Of a DNA stretch of 64,000 nt, positions 1-7,875 are shown piece by piece. The DNA comes from AV80 sp035536995 (GTDB taxonomy: Bacteria; Verrucomicrobiota; Verrucomicrobiia; Chthoniobacterales; UBA10450). The notes beneath the pieces were generated by a model, which was not told the DNA's origin, did not search any database, and saw only the letters and a program-made list of their open reading frames with translations. Numbering within the stretch: position 1 is the first letter of the stretch; each line of letters starts with the position of its first letter. A program made the position numbers and the translations under genes. The stretch covers positions 1 through 64,000 of the forward strand of contig DATLNB010000025.1 of the NCBI GenBank assembly GCA_035536995.1. The letters are read 5' to 3'.

Positions 1-19
1 GCTTCGAAATGCTCCTAAG

Positions 20-142
20 GCCTAACCATGCGATGGAGCGAACGGCTGGCAGCTTTGGTTCCTCACCTTCGATGAAATTCCACCCTCAACCCGCAGCGAC
101 GCGCCCTCCCGCCAGCCGTCGCTCATCTTGTTCTCGTTAGAC
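20..142 (+). other. integron attC site 1
   Basis: The site opens with GCCTAAC (20-26, an RYYYAAC box) and closes with GTTAGAC (136-142, a GTTRRRY box). Inside, AGCGAACGGCTGGC near 38-51 pairs with GCCAGCCGTCGCT near 111-123, leaving one unpaired A. An extrahelical base of this kind is a known hallmark of folded attC sites. The length of about 123 bp is within the usual attC range. Confidence 0.75.
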
Positions 143-335
143 GTTATGGAAACTCCGCCGCCGCTTCCCGGTCAGCTTTTGTCCCCGCAGTCGCCTGGGT
201 GTTCATCCCCCTGTCTGGGTTCGCGACGCTCCTCTCGATCCTGCAGAACGTCATGAACTACACACTTTTCCCTGTGCGATAAGATCGCTCATCTTTTCTC
301 GTTAGGCCGTTTCCATACCGCACATCAATTTTCTC
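143..335 (+). other. ORF-less cassette remnant with degraded attC end
   Basis: No convincing ORF is visible between the attC1 right box and the next GTTAGGC boxes. A 3' attC-like tail (CGCTCATCTTTTCTC followed by GTTAGGC at 301-307) is present, but no matching RYYYAAC left box was found. The stretch is best read as a truncated or non-coding cassette. Confidence 0.45.
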
Positions 336-363
336 GTTAGGCCGTTTCCATACCGCACATCAA
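294..363 (+). repeat. perfect 35-bp tandem duplication spanning an attC right box
   Basis: Positions 294-328 and 329-363 are identical, each containing TTTTCTC, GTTAGGC and the following 21 bases. Two integron-type right boxes therefore sit 35 bp apart at 301-307 and 336-342. The second copy ends immediately before the next cassette ORF. Confidence 0.9.
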
Positions 364-365
364 AT

Positions 366-821
366 ATGATCTCACGCTTTCTCGTTCCGCGGTTCTTCTG
401 CCTGTTCGCCGTCACCGGATTCGCGGCCGACCCTCCTTTTGACCGGGCGAGGCTTCTCGGCACTTGGGAGTTGCAGCTGCCCGGCTCGCTAAGCAGCTTC
501 ACCGGGTACACCACGTATCGGCCGGACGGGACGTGCGTGCAGATTGGACGAGGCAAGACGCTCGGTATGACGAAGTGGATCTACGTCGAGACGCACTGGC
601 GCCTCGAGGGGGATCAGGTAGTGGCATCAGTAACGCGCTCAAGCATTGGTTTACCGATCGGGAAGTCGACCACCTCTCGGATTATCCGACTTACCGCCTC
701 CGAGTTCACTTATCGGGAGGCCGGCGATAGCGCGGACCGTACGGAGCACCGGGTCGCCCAAGTGCCGCCTGATTTTCAGCGTCAGTTGGCGGAGCTACAG
801 CAGAAAGCCACAGGCAAGTGA
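366..821 (+). CDS. cassette-encoded secreted lipocalin-like protein
   Basis: The 151-residue protein starts with a hydrophobic signal peptide (residues about 1-20, cleavage near GFAA) and then has a short beta-rich region. A 'LLGTWELQLPG' stretch near residue 31 resembles the opening of small lipocalin-like or META-type domains, but no family can be named with certainty. ATG at 366 lies 30 bp after the duplicated attC right box at 336, and the stop lies 10 bp before the next attC. This tight fit is typical of a one-gene integron cassette. Function is unknown; it is probably periplasmic. Confidence 0.65.
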   Translation: MISRFLVPRFFCLFAVTGFAADPPFDRARLLGTWELQLPGSLSSFTGYTTYRPDGTCVQIGRGKTLGMTKWIYVETHWRLEGDQVVASVTRSSIGLPIGKSTTSRIIRLTASEFTYREAGDSADRTEHRVAQVPPDFQRQLAELQQKATGK

Positions 822-831
822 CACGCCAACG

Positions 832-955
832 GCCTAACCTATCGCTGGAGCCAACCGCTGGCCGCTGTGAAGTCCACATTTGATTTTGTGAAACAGTTTT
901 CCCTGCATGCGGCGCTCGCCGCCGCCAGCGGTGGCTCAGCTTATTCTCGTTAGGT
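832..955 (+). other. integron attC site 2
   Basis: GCCTAAC (832-838) and GTTAGGT (949-955) bound the site. The inner arms GAGCCAACCGCTGGC and GCCAGCGGTGGCTC pair with one extra A in the left arm, as in attC1. The centre is not related in sequence to attC1, which is normal for attC sites. Confidence 0.78.
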
Positions 956-1313
956 GTCTACGGGCGACCACTTGGATGGAGAGGGATTCCGGCGGACCCG
1001 CTACGCCTTTCAGATGATGCTCGTTCCATTTGCCGCCGCCGCCCTGATCAGCCGTTTGCTGTTCGCCGTCGCCGTCGTTCTGCCGTTTAGACTGCTTTCT
1101 CGCGCCGCGTTTCGGCGCCGCTACGCGTGCCCCAACTGTCACCAGCACACCCTGGACGCGACTCGCCTCGTCGAGGACAGCCGCCGTTTCCACTTCGCGA
1201 CATGCGACGACTGCACTCACCAGTTTGAGCGAGACGACGACGGGTCGTGGCTCCACATTCCTCCCGGAGATCCTCGTTACGTCCCACAGCGTGAAGCCAC
1301 GAACCTCACCTAA
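954..1313 (+). CDS. cassette-encoded membrane-anchored zinc-ribbon protein
   Basis: This is a 119-residue protein if it starts at GTG 954, which overlaps the attC right box. ATG at 1014 is a plausible alternative, giving 99 residues and starting just before the hydrophobic segment. One or two membrane segments occupy residues about 22-50. A CPNCH...CDDC pair (residues about 61 and 86) forms a four-cysteine zinc-ribbon-like motif. The stop lies within the next attC left box, so the ORF fills the cassette. No specific function is recognised. Confidence 0.55.
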   Translation: MSTGDHLDGEGFRRTRYAFQMMLVPFAAAALISRLLFAVAVVLPFRLLSRAAFRRRYACPNCHQHTLDATRLVEDSRRFHFATCDDCTHQFERDDDGSWLHIPPGDPRYVPQREATNLT

Positions 1314-1436
1314 CCAGGCGATGCAGCTGACCGCGGGCAAACCTGACGTTCACGCTTCCCGTGTCTGCCCTCGTGCGCCTATGCTGCCATTCATGCACAT
1401 CGGGCTCGCGGCAGCTGATCTTGCGTCTCGTTAGAG
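1308..1436 (+). other. integron attC site 3
   Basis: The left box ACCTAAC is at 1308-1314 and the right box GTTAGAG at 1430-1436; the last base departs from the consensus pyrimidine. CAGCTGACCGCGGGC pairs with GCTCGCGGCAGCTG with one extra A and one mismatch. The stop codon of the preceding ORF overlaps the left box. Confidence 0.7.
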
Positions 1437-1443
1437 CAGCAGC

Positions 1444-2010
1444 ATGAGAATTTCGGCGGCGCGGTTCATCTCCATCGTCGGACACCCGTTTGTGTCGCTG
1501 TCGCTCCTCGTGTTGTCGCTGCATCTACGCACCAGCCCGCAGGACGTCCTTCGACCGACATTTGTCTTTACGCTGATTGTTCTGCTCCCGCTCGGCCTGC
1601 TCATCTGGCGTTCGCGAGCGTCGGGACGCTGGCGAACGGTCGATGCGTCGGACAAGGCAGATCGTCCTGTGCTCTATCTCACCATCGGTTTGGTGCTGAT
1701 TGGAGCGGGGGCATACTTTTACTTCGTGGAGCATTCCGCGGCTTTCGTACGCGGATGCTTTGTGGTGGGCGCAATGATGCTGGTGGCGTTTGTTCTGAAC
1801 CGCTGGACCAAACTCTCTTTGCATGTTGCGTTTGCCTCGTTTTGCGGCCTGCTCCTGGGCACCGTTCAACTGCACGCCGGATTGCTGATTCTTCTGTGTG
1901 TGCCGGCTTTGATCTGGTCGCGTTTGGTGCTGTCGCGGCACGTTTTCTCCGAAACCATCGGCGGGTTGATCCTCGGCGGTTGCGGAGCTACCTATCTGAT
2001 GTGGCTGTGA
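1444..2010 (+). CDS. cassette-encoded PAP2-like membrane protein
   Basis: The 188-residue protein is almost entirely hydrophobic, with about five to six predicted membrane helices. 'KLSLHVAFASF' near residue 120 and 'LSRHVFSETIGG' near residue 163 resemble the SLH...A and SRH...E catalytic motifs of membrane PAP2-type phosphatases. 'DKADRPVLY' near residue 70 resembles the first PAP2 motif. It may therefore act on a lipid phosphate, which is an inference from motif likeness only. ATG 1444 lies 8 bp after the attC right box. Confidence 0.6.
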   Translation: MRISAARFISIVGHPFVSLSLLVLSLHLRTSPQDVLRPTFVFTLIVLLPLGLLIWRSRASGRWRTVDASDKADRPVLYLTIGLVLIGAGAYFYFVEHSAAFVRGCFVVGAMMLVAFVLNRWTKLSLHVAFASFCGLLLGTVQLHAGLLILLCVPALIWSRLVLSRHVFSETIGGLILGGCGATYLMWL

Positions 2011-2020
2011 GCGCACAAAG

Positions 2021-2148
2021 GCCTAACCAGGTGATCCGGCGAACCGCGAGCAAGCCTGTCGTCCACCCTCTCGGTGTTTGCCATCCACGCTTTTCCCTGC
2101 GTCGACACCGCATCAGGCTCGCGGCACCTGATCTTGGTCTCGTTAGGC
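2021..2148 (+). other. integron attC site 4
   Basis: GCCTAAC (2021-2027) and GTTAGGC (2142-2148) are exact inverse complements. CCGCGAGC in the left arm pairs with GCTCGCGG in the right arm. The right arm closely resembles those of attC sites 3 and 5, suggesting cassettes acquired from a common source or attC exchange. Confidence 0.72.
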
Positions 2149-2193
2149 CGATCAAGCTATTTACATAACCATAACTCAACAAAGGATCGCACA

Positions 2194-2667
2194 ATGACAA
2201 TGACACGTTTGTATCGCACGTTGATTCTGGCGCTGCTCTGTTCCTTCATCTCTTTCGCTACCGCAGCGGCAGCGCCAGCTGGCGCCCAGGCGGTGGATGA
2301 GGCTTGGCGAAAGGCGATCACCGCGAACGATCTTGATCGCATCATGGCGGTGTACTCCGAGAACGCAGTGATGTGGCTTCCCGACACCCCGGAGGCAAAG
2401 GGCCGCGGGGCGATCCGCCAATCTTACGCAGCCCTGCTGGCGGCGAACACGGTGACTGCCGCGACGTTTGCTAACACTCACTATGAAGACGCGGGCGACC
2501 TTTCGGTGGGTTGGGGGGATTTCACCCTTACTCTATCTCCAAAGAGCGGAGGCAATCCTGTTACGCTGTCAGGTCGTTTTTCGGTAATCGCCAGAAAAGA
2601 GGCTGGCACGTGGGTTTACGTCGTTGACCACGCCTCAGCTCATCCCACTCCTCCGCAACCCCGCTAA
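2194..2667 (+). CDS. cassette-encoded secreted SnoaL/DUF4440-like protein
   Basis: ATG 2194 follows an AAAGGA ribosome-binding sequence at 2181-2186. The 157-residue product has a signal peptide (residues about 1-28, ending APAGA). The mature part reads as an NTF2-like fold of the SnoaL/DUF4440 type: an 'AWRKAITANDLDRIMAVYS' helix, then 'GRGAIRQSY', then beta strands to 'TWVYVVDHAS'. Such proteins are small secreted enzymes or binding proteins of mostly unknown substrate. The stop merges with a degenerate attC left half. Confidence 0.72.
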   Translation: MTMTRLYRTLILALLCSFISFATAAAAPAGAQAVDEAWRKAITANDLDRIMAVYSENAVMWLPDTPEAKGRGAIRQSYAALLAANTVTAATFANTHYEDAGDLSVGWGDFTLTLSPKSGGNPVTLSGRFSVIARKEAGTWVYVVDHASAHPTPPQPR

Positions 2668-2733
2668 CACAACTTGCCTGCGCAGACATCAATGCAGCGC
2701 GCTCGCGGCAGCTGATCTTGTGTCTCGTTCGAT
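2662..2733 (+). other. degenerate, shortened attC site 5
   Basis: Only about 72 bp separate a weak left box (CGCTAAC, 2662-2668) from a weak right box (GTTCGAT, 2727-2733). The right arm GCTCGCGGCAGCTGATCTTG is nearly identical to that of attC sites 3 and 4, which identifies it as an attC remnant that has lost part of its left arm. Confidence 0.55.
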
Positions 2734-2745
2734 GCTAAAGCGCGT

Positions 2746-3279
2746 ATGACATCGCCCACCGAAGCGTCGTCGCAGCGCCTCAGGTTACGCGGCGCCGTTG
2801 CTCTGGCCATCGTCCTGTTTGACGCCCTGCTTCTGGAGCGTCTCCTGCCGACATTTGGGTTGGATGCGTGGGTCCGAGCGGCGTCTTTTGTTGCTGGCGC
2901 CGCACTTGCAGCCTGGGGCTTCCCGTCTGTGTTCAGCATCATTGCGCTATGCCTTCTCGCATTATGGTTTGGCCACGGCGATCTGTTCCTGAGTCCAGAG
3001 TTTCACGTGTTGCTGTGGGTTGCCATTCTTGCGGGAGCCGGCGCCTTTCATCGCGTCCGAGACGGAGCGCCCTCGTTGTTGCTTGTTATCGGATCGAGTG
3101 GCTTCGTCGTCATATTTCTGCTCCATGCTTCTAGCCAGTACACGCACGGTCTAGCGCTAGACGGGTTCGCCTGGAGCCATTGGGCCTATGAGTGGCTCGC
3201 GGTGGCCTCGGCTGCGGCCATACTCTGCTTCCCTGTCGGCGTTGCCATGCTCCTCCGCGGTTGGAAAGGTCGCATCTAG
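2746..3279 (+). CDS. cassette-encoded multi-pass membrane protein
   Basis: The 177-residue protein has about five hydrophobic segments and few charged residues. ATG 2746 lies 13 bp after the degenerate attC right box, and the stop overlaps the next attC left box. No conserved motif is recognised. Its single-gene cassette context is the main information available. Confidence 0.6.
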   Translation: MTSPTEASSQRLRLRGAVALAIVLFDALLLERLLPTFGLDAWVRAASFVAGAALAAWGFPSVFSIIALCLLALWFGHGDLFLSPEFHVLLWVAILAGAGAFHRVRDGAPSLLLVIGSSGFVVIFLLHASSQYTHGLALDGFAWSHWAYEWLAVASAAAILCFPVGVAMLLRGWKGRI

Positions 3280-3497
3280 CCATGCAATGGAGCCAACTCC
3301 GAAAGCTTTCGCGAGCCGGCTGGCTGGCAGTCCGGAAGAAAGTCTAAAGGCGAAATTAGAAAGTAGAAAACAAAAGCGACGCGCCACCCCGCCAGTCGTC
3401 GCTCATCTTATTGATTCACGCATCCGACTCGTTCAACCTGCGGTCTTAAGATCAAATGTCACGGCTCCATTGCCAGTCCGCTCCCTTGTCGTTAGGC
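3274..3497 (+). other. composite/expanded attC site 6
   Basis: A near-consensus left box ATCTAGC (3274-3280) and an exact right box GTTAGGC (3491-3497) are 224 bp apart. GCAATGGAGCC (left) matches GGCTCCATTGC (right). An internal CGCCAGTCGTCGCTCATCTTATTG near 3389-3412 looks like a second, dead attC right arm, so two sites may have fused after loss of a cassette. Confidence 0.5.
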
Positions 3498-3514
3498 GAC
3501 TTCGCGCGTTTGCC

Positions 3515-3919
3515 ATGAGAACCAAGCTTCTAATTCTTTACTCTTCCCTGCTGGCTCTCGCTTCGGCCGGCGGAGCGCCGCCCGCTCAGACGGATCTCGT
3601 TGGCACCTATGAGGGAGCGTCCATTCGTAAGTCCCCAACAGGCCAATCCCTTGTTCTCCAACTCGACGTCACCAAACGCGACGGGGTCTATTCCCTGGCC
3701 GCCTCCATGAACGACACCAATCGCGAAGAGGGCATGGACCACACCTCGAACACGCATTGGCAGTGGACCGGCACTGGAACGGTCCGCAATGATCGCCTGA
3801 CATTCAAATACGACTCGGGCGACGCCGAGCTGGGCAGAGGCACTTTGCGCCGCGATGGAGCGGCTTTTATTCTCACGCTAGGTCGGGTCCGGTATCGCCT
3901 CCACCTTTCCAAGCATTGA
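3515..3919 (+). CDS. last cassette: small secreted beta-rich protein
   Basis: ATG 3515 lies 24 bp after the attC right-box start and gives 134 residues. A signal peptide (residues about 1-21, ending SAGGAPPA) is followed by 'DLVGTYEGAS' and a beta-rich body with 'HWQWTGTGTVRNDRLTFKY'. This resembles secreted lipocalin-like domains of the kind seen in the first cassette ORF. A longer ORF from 3188 exists, but it would read through the attC site and is rejected. No attC was found after this gene, so it probably marks the array's distal end. Confidence 0.62.
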   Translation: MRTKLLILYSSLLALASAGGAPPAQTDLVGTYEGASIRKSPTGQSLVLQLDVTKRDGVYSLAASMNDTNREEGMDHTSNTHWQWTGTGTVRNDRLTFKYDSGDAELGRGTLRRDGAAFILTLGRVRYRLHLSKH

Positions 3920-4046
3920 CCAACGAGCAAGCAACGTCGCCGTCGGCCGTCCCTCCAAAGGATTGACGCGACCGAAAGAGGGCGGGCGGCGCGTCCCGCC
4001 TGTGACGCTTGACGCGGTTGTGGCTTTTGGGTGTGATCCCCACGTC

Positions 4047-5294
4047 ATGCGCATGAAAAAGATTTCCCGGGCCGGCGCCCTTCTCGCGGTGCTTCTGATT
4101 GTTTCCTTCGTTACCTCGGCGCGGGCTGAGACCCTGGTCGCTTTGCTTAGCGATAAGTCTTTGAATTATTTCGATTCGGCCGCGCCGGGTGCGTGGAGCA
4201 GGACGATCCCGCTGACCGGTATCCCGGCGGCGGAAAGCGTCCAGGCGTTCGATTACCTGACGGATGGCGTGCTCGCCCTCATGACGCGCGAGGGATTGCA
4301 GCTCCGCATCTATACCGTCAATAAAAATACAGGAGCGGCCACCTGGACCGGCACAACCTTTACCATGACCAGCACCAACAGTGTCGCCTTCGACGCGTTC
4401 GGGTCGCAGGTCCGGCCTTCCAACATTGTCCTCCTGACCGAAGCTGATTCCATGGCCCGGTTTGGTTTTAACAGTGGCAGCGGCCCGGTCACGGTCGCTT
4501 ACGATAGCGTGACCAACGACGGCGACGCCGCCGACCCGTGGGCCGGTTTCAACCCGAATATCGTCGCGCTCGGGTCCACCAACGCTTCGCCGGGCGCGAC
4601 CGCGGCGGTGCTTTACGGGATCGATGGGAACCAGAATACTCTCGTTAAGATTACCTGGGACACGGGCTCGATCGACACCGTCGCGCTGCTGCGGACGGAG
4701 GGCGGCTTCGGCGTCGACGTCAATATCCGGTGCGGGTTCGATATCTCCGGAGTAACCGGCACAGCTTATCTGGCAACTGGAGGGGGCGCGACAACAACGT
4801 TGTATAGGGTGGACCTGGACAATGGGTTTGCGACCTCGGTCGGCAACATCGGGCCGGCCAATGTGCCCGCCGGCGTGGTCGTGACGGACATCGCGGTCCT
4901 GCCGCCCACCAGCCTGGCCAACATCGCGACCCGGAGCCGGGTGGGAACGAACGAGGAGTCGATGATCGCCGGGTTCATTACCGTGGGGGGCCAGCCGTCG
5001 CGCCTGCTGGTTCGCGCGATTGGGCCGAGCCTTGGACCGCTCGGGGTGAACAATTTCCTGCCCGATCCGGTGTTGACGGTGTTCGACAGCAACGGCGTCC
5101 AGATCGCGACGAACGACAATTGGAAGTCGAGCCAGCAGAGCGAGATCTTTAATACGGGTCTGGCGCCGGGCAACGATCTCGAGGCCGCGGTCGTCGGGGT
5201 GGCGCCGGCGGGGGCGTATACCGCGATTGTGACGGACAAGAACGGTGCGATCGGCGTGGGGTTAGTGGAGATCTATAAGTTGCCGGATTTGTAG
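4047..5294 (+). CDS. secreted DUF4394-type repeat protein, paralogue 1
   Basis: The 415-residue protein starts at ATG 4047 (a second ATG follows at 4053). Its signal peptide ends TSARA, just before 'ETLVALLSDKSLNYFDS'. The middle (about residues 30-290) is a beta-propeller-like DUF4394-type region with 'NPNIVALGSTN' and 'GFDISGVTGTAYL'. The C-terminal domain of about 120 residues starts 'LANIATRSRVGTNEESMIAG' and ends 'GVGLVEIYKLPDL'. That C-terminal module is common in secreted proteins of Spartobacteria. The role is unknown, probably periplasmic or extracellular. Three paralogues follow. Confidence 0.8.
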   Translation: MRMKKISRAGALLAVLLIVSFVTSARAETLVALLSDKSLNYFDSAAPGAWSRTIPLTGIPAAESVQAFDYLTDGVLALMTREGLQLRIYTVNKNTGAATWTGTTFTMTSTNSVAFDAFGSQVRPSNIVLLTEADSMARFGFNSGSGPVTVAYDSVTNDGDAADPWAGFNPNIVALGSTNASPGATAAVLYGIDGNQNTLVKITWDTGSIDTVALLRTEGGFGVDVNIRCGFDISGVTGTAYLATGGGATTTLYRVDLDNGFATSVGNIGPANVPAGVVVTDIAVLPPTSLANIATRSRVGTNEESMIAGFITVGGQPSRLLVRAIGPSLGPLGVNNFLPDPVLTVFDSNGVQIATNDNWKSSQQSEIFNTGLAPGNDLEAAVVGVAPAGAYTAIVTDKNGAIGVGLVEIYKLPDL

Positions 5295-5503
5295 GCTGTA
5301 GGGACGGCGCTCTCTCCCCGTGATTAGACGTTCGCGAAAGCGCGGCTTTTAGTGCTCGCTGGCGAAGCTGGAGCTTCGGGGACAAGTGCGTTCCCAAGCT
5401 AGAGCTTGGGAACGAGGGGATGCGATCATGAGCACGATCATGATCATGAGCATGAGGAGAGGCCGGCGGCGGCGCGTTGGCCCGCGGGAACCGGGCGGTT
5501 GCC

Positions 5504-6358
5504 CTACAATTGAATGCTGTGGCCTTCGGCCCAGGTCCAAAGCGCGGTGAACTCGGGCGGCGCGGATTTGAGCGGGCCGCTGAATTGGGCGCGGTGCGCC
5601 GCCAGGACTTTGCCGAAGGTGGTGCCGTTGGCTGAGGCGCGGTTCGGGTCGGCGCCGCGCTCGAGGAGAGAAAGGGCGTCCGCGTAGGCGCGGGGATCCT
5701 TCAGGCCCATTTTCGTCCGGCGGATCAGGAGCGTATCGCCTGCCTCTTCCTCATCGCGTGCCGGCATTGCCGCGTTGATATCGGCGCCGCGTTCCAGGAG
5801 CAGATCCATCCGGGCCCGGGCCTGGCCGGGAAAATAACCGAGATACCAGTTCATGAGGATGATGGGCCGGCCGAAGGGGTCGGTCGCGTTCGGGTTGCCG
5901 CGCGCGTCGAGCATGGCGCGCAGGACCGGCTCGGAAGCATGGACAGCGGCGGCCATGGCGAAAGAGTCCTGCTGGCCGTTGGTGTGGTTCGGGTCGGCGC
6001 CGATGGCGAGCAGCGCGTTCACCGCATCGAAGAGCTCAGGGCGTTGCCACGATTCCCGGATGGCGAAGCAAAGCAGGGTCATTCCCTCGTGGCCCGGCGC
6101 GTTCAAGTCGGGGACGGCCTGGGCGGCGGCCCGGATCGCGTCGGGATTGTTGTTGGCGACGCCCTGGGCAACGGCGAGGAGTGCCGGTTGTTCGTTAAAG
6201 TATGCGCGGCCGGAACGTTGTTCAGCCTGGAGCTTGCGCCGGTTTTCTTCCCCGCGCTCCATCGACATGTAGAAAGCGGTGAAGAACCAGATGAAGAAAC
6301 CAATCACGACGACCGCACAGAGGGCGGCGACGATCGCGAGTTTTTTAGCCAGGGGCAT
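5504..6358 (-). CDS. membrane-anchored ankyrin-repeat protein
   Basis: The 284-residue protein has one N-terminal membrane helix (residues about 8-30), then a periplasmic or cytoplasmic domain with degenerate ankyrin repeats: 'GMTLLCFAIRES', 'NALLAIGADPNHTNGQ', 'MDLLLERGADINAAMP' and 'LSLLERGADPNRAS'. It lies on the opposite strand between the first and second DUF4394 paralogues, so it interrupts the tandem. It is probably a protein-interaction scaffold; no partner is indicated. Confidence 0.82.
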   Translation of the reverse strand: MPLAKKLAIVAALCAVVVIGFFIWFFTAFYMSMERGEENRRKLQAEQRSGRAYFNEQPALLAVAQGVANNNPDAIRAAAQAVPDLNAPGHEGMTLLCFAIRESWQRPELFDAVNALLAIGADPNHTNGQQDSFAMAAAVHASEPVLRAMLDARGNPNATDPFGRPIILMNWYLGYFPGQARARMDLLLERGADINAAMPARDEEEAGDTLLIRRTKMGLKDPRAYADALSLLERGADPNRASANGTTFGKVLAAHRAQFSGPLKSAPPEFTALWTWAEGHSIQL

Positions 6359-6510
6359 GGGTAGGAAAGTAGAAAGTAGAATTTAGGAAGTAGGAAGGAA
6401 GAAGTCGGAGGTCGGGTTACGCGCCATAGCCTTGGCGAAGGCGGGAGGCCGGAGGTCAGAGCGAGCGCGACGCTTGACTGAGGGGCATGGTTTCGCTGTC
6501 ATCCTTCGGC

Positions 6511-7764
6511 ATGCGTGTGAACGTGATTTGCCGGGTGTCGACCGTCGTTGTCGCGCTGATTGTTTCCTGCATTCTTTCCGCGCGGGCGGAGACGCTGGTG
6601 GCGTTGATGACCGATAAAACGCTGCGCTACTTTGATTCGGAGTCGCCCGGTGCCTGGCTCAAGACCATCAATATAACGGGCATCCCAGGGAGTCGATTCG
6701 TCCAGGCCTTTGACTACCGACCGGACGGCACTCTTGTCATCATCGCCCGCGAAAACGACAGCCTCTTTTATTATAATGTCGATCCGGTCACCGGCGTGGC
6801 CGCGACCTCGCAAGCGGGCGTTTCTCCCTCGAACCTGAACGCCGTCGCGTTCGATTCATTCGCCTCGAACGTCCACCAGGCCGACCTCGTGCTCAGCACG
6901 GACGACGATATCATGCGCCGCTTCTATTATTTCCAGGGGAGCAGCGGCGGCACCGAGCTCAAGTCCCTCGCCTACGACAACGTCGCAAATGATGGGGACC
7001 CGGCGGATGTTCATAGCGGGGCGAACCCAAACATCGTCGCGCTTGGTTCCACCAACGGTTTTCCCAGCGCCCGCTCCGCCGTGCTTTACGGAATCGATGC
7101 CGGCCAGGATTCGCTCGTGATCGTGGACTGGGACACCGGCGTGATGGATACAGTTGCCGGACTGTTCACCCAGGGCGGCGGGATCGACGTTGGCGCCCGG
7201 ACCGGCTTCGACATCTCGGGAGTTACCGGCACTGCCTATTTGTCATACGGCCTGAGCACGGCCACGACGCTCGCCACGGTCAACCTGACCACGGGCCGGA
7301 CGACAATTGTCGGAACGATCGGCCCGGCCGGGCAGCCTTCTGGGGTGCTCGTTGCCGACATTTCCGCGTTACCTGCTTCGCACGTCGCGAACATCTCGAC
7401 GCGCGGCCGGGTTGGCACCGGTGAAGACCAGATGATCGCAGGGTTTATCATCCAGGGCGGCGCCTCCAACCGCCTGATCGTCCGCGGCCTGGGCCCGAGT
7501 CTCGGCCCGCTGGGGGTGAACAATTTCCTGCCGGATCCCGTGTTGACGGTGTTCGACGGCAACGGCGTCCAGATTGCCACGAACGACAACTGGAAGTCGA
7601 ACCAGCAAAGCGAGATTACCCAGACAGGCCTGGCCCCCAGCAACGATCTGGAAGCAGCGGTGACCGGTACCGTCCCGCCGGGTCTTTACACCGCGATCGT
7701 CTCGGATAAAAACGGCGCGACCGGCGTGGGGCTGGTGGAGATTTACAAGCTGCCGGACCTGTAA
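6511..7764 (+). CDS. secreted DUF4394-type repeat protein, paralogue 2
   Basis: This 417-residue protein starts at ATG 6511 with a signal peptide ending LSARA; an upstream ATG at 6487 would only lengthen the cytoplasmic end. Architecture matches paralogue 1: 'ETLVALMTDKTLRYFDS', 'NPNIVALGSTNGF', 'GFDISGVTGTAYL', then the C-terminal module from 'VANISTRGRVGTGEDQMIAG' to 'IYKLPDL'. The C-terminal modules of paralogues 1 and 2 are almost identical over about 90 residues ('LGVNNFLPDPVLTVFD'), suggesting recent duplication or gene conversion. Confidence 0.82.
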   Translation: MRVNVICRVSTVVVALIVSCILSARAETLVALMTDKTLRYFDSESPGAWLKTINITGIPGSRFVQAFDYRPDGTLVIIARENDSLFYYNVDPVTGVAATSQAGVSPSNLNAVAFDSFASNVHQADLVLSTDDDIMRRFYYFQGSSGGTELKSLAYDNVANDGDPADVHSGANPNIVALGSTNGFPSARSAVLYGIDAGQDSLVIVDWDTGVMDTVAGLFTQGGGIDVGARTGFDISGVTGTAYLSYGLSTATTLATVNLTTGRTTIVGTIGPAGQPSGVLVADISALPASHVANISTRGRVGTGEDQMIAGFIIQGGASNRLIVRGLGPSLGPLGVNNFLPDPVLTVFDGNGVQIATNDNWKSNQQSEITQTGLAPSNDLEAAVTGTVPPGLYTAIVSDKNGATGVGLVEIYKLPDL

Positions 7765-7875
7765 GCTGTAGGGCGCCTGTGGCAGGCGCCACCGGCCTTT
7801 TTGCAGAAACCGTTTACGGGGTCTGCAAGGCCGGAAGGCTTGACGGATTGCGGCTGTCCCGCTGTTATCCCGGTC

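Noticed and set aside
3188..3514. Upstream extension of the last cassette ORF
   Set aside because: It would translate through an attC site, and a good signal peptide begins at 3515.
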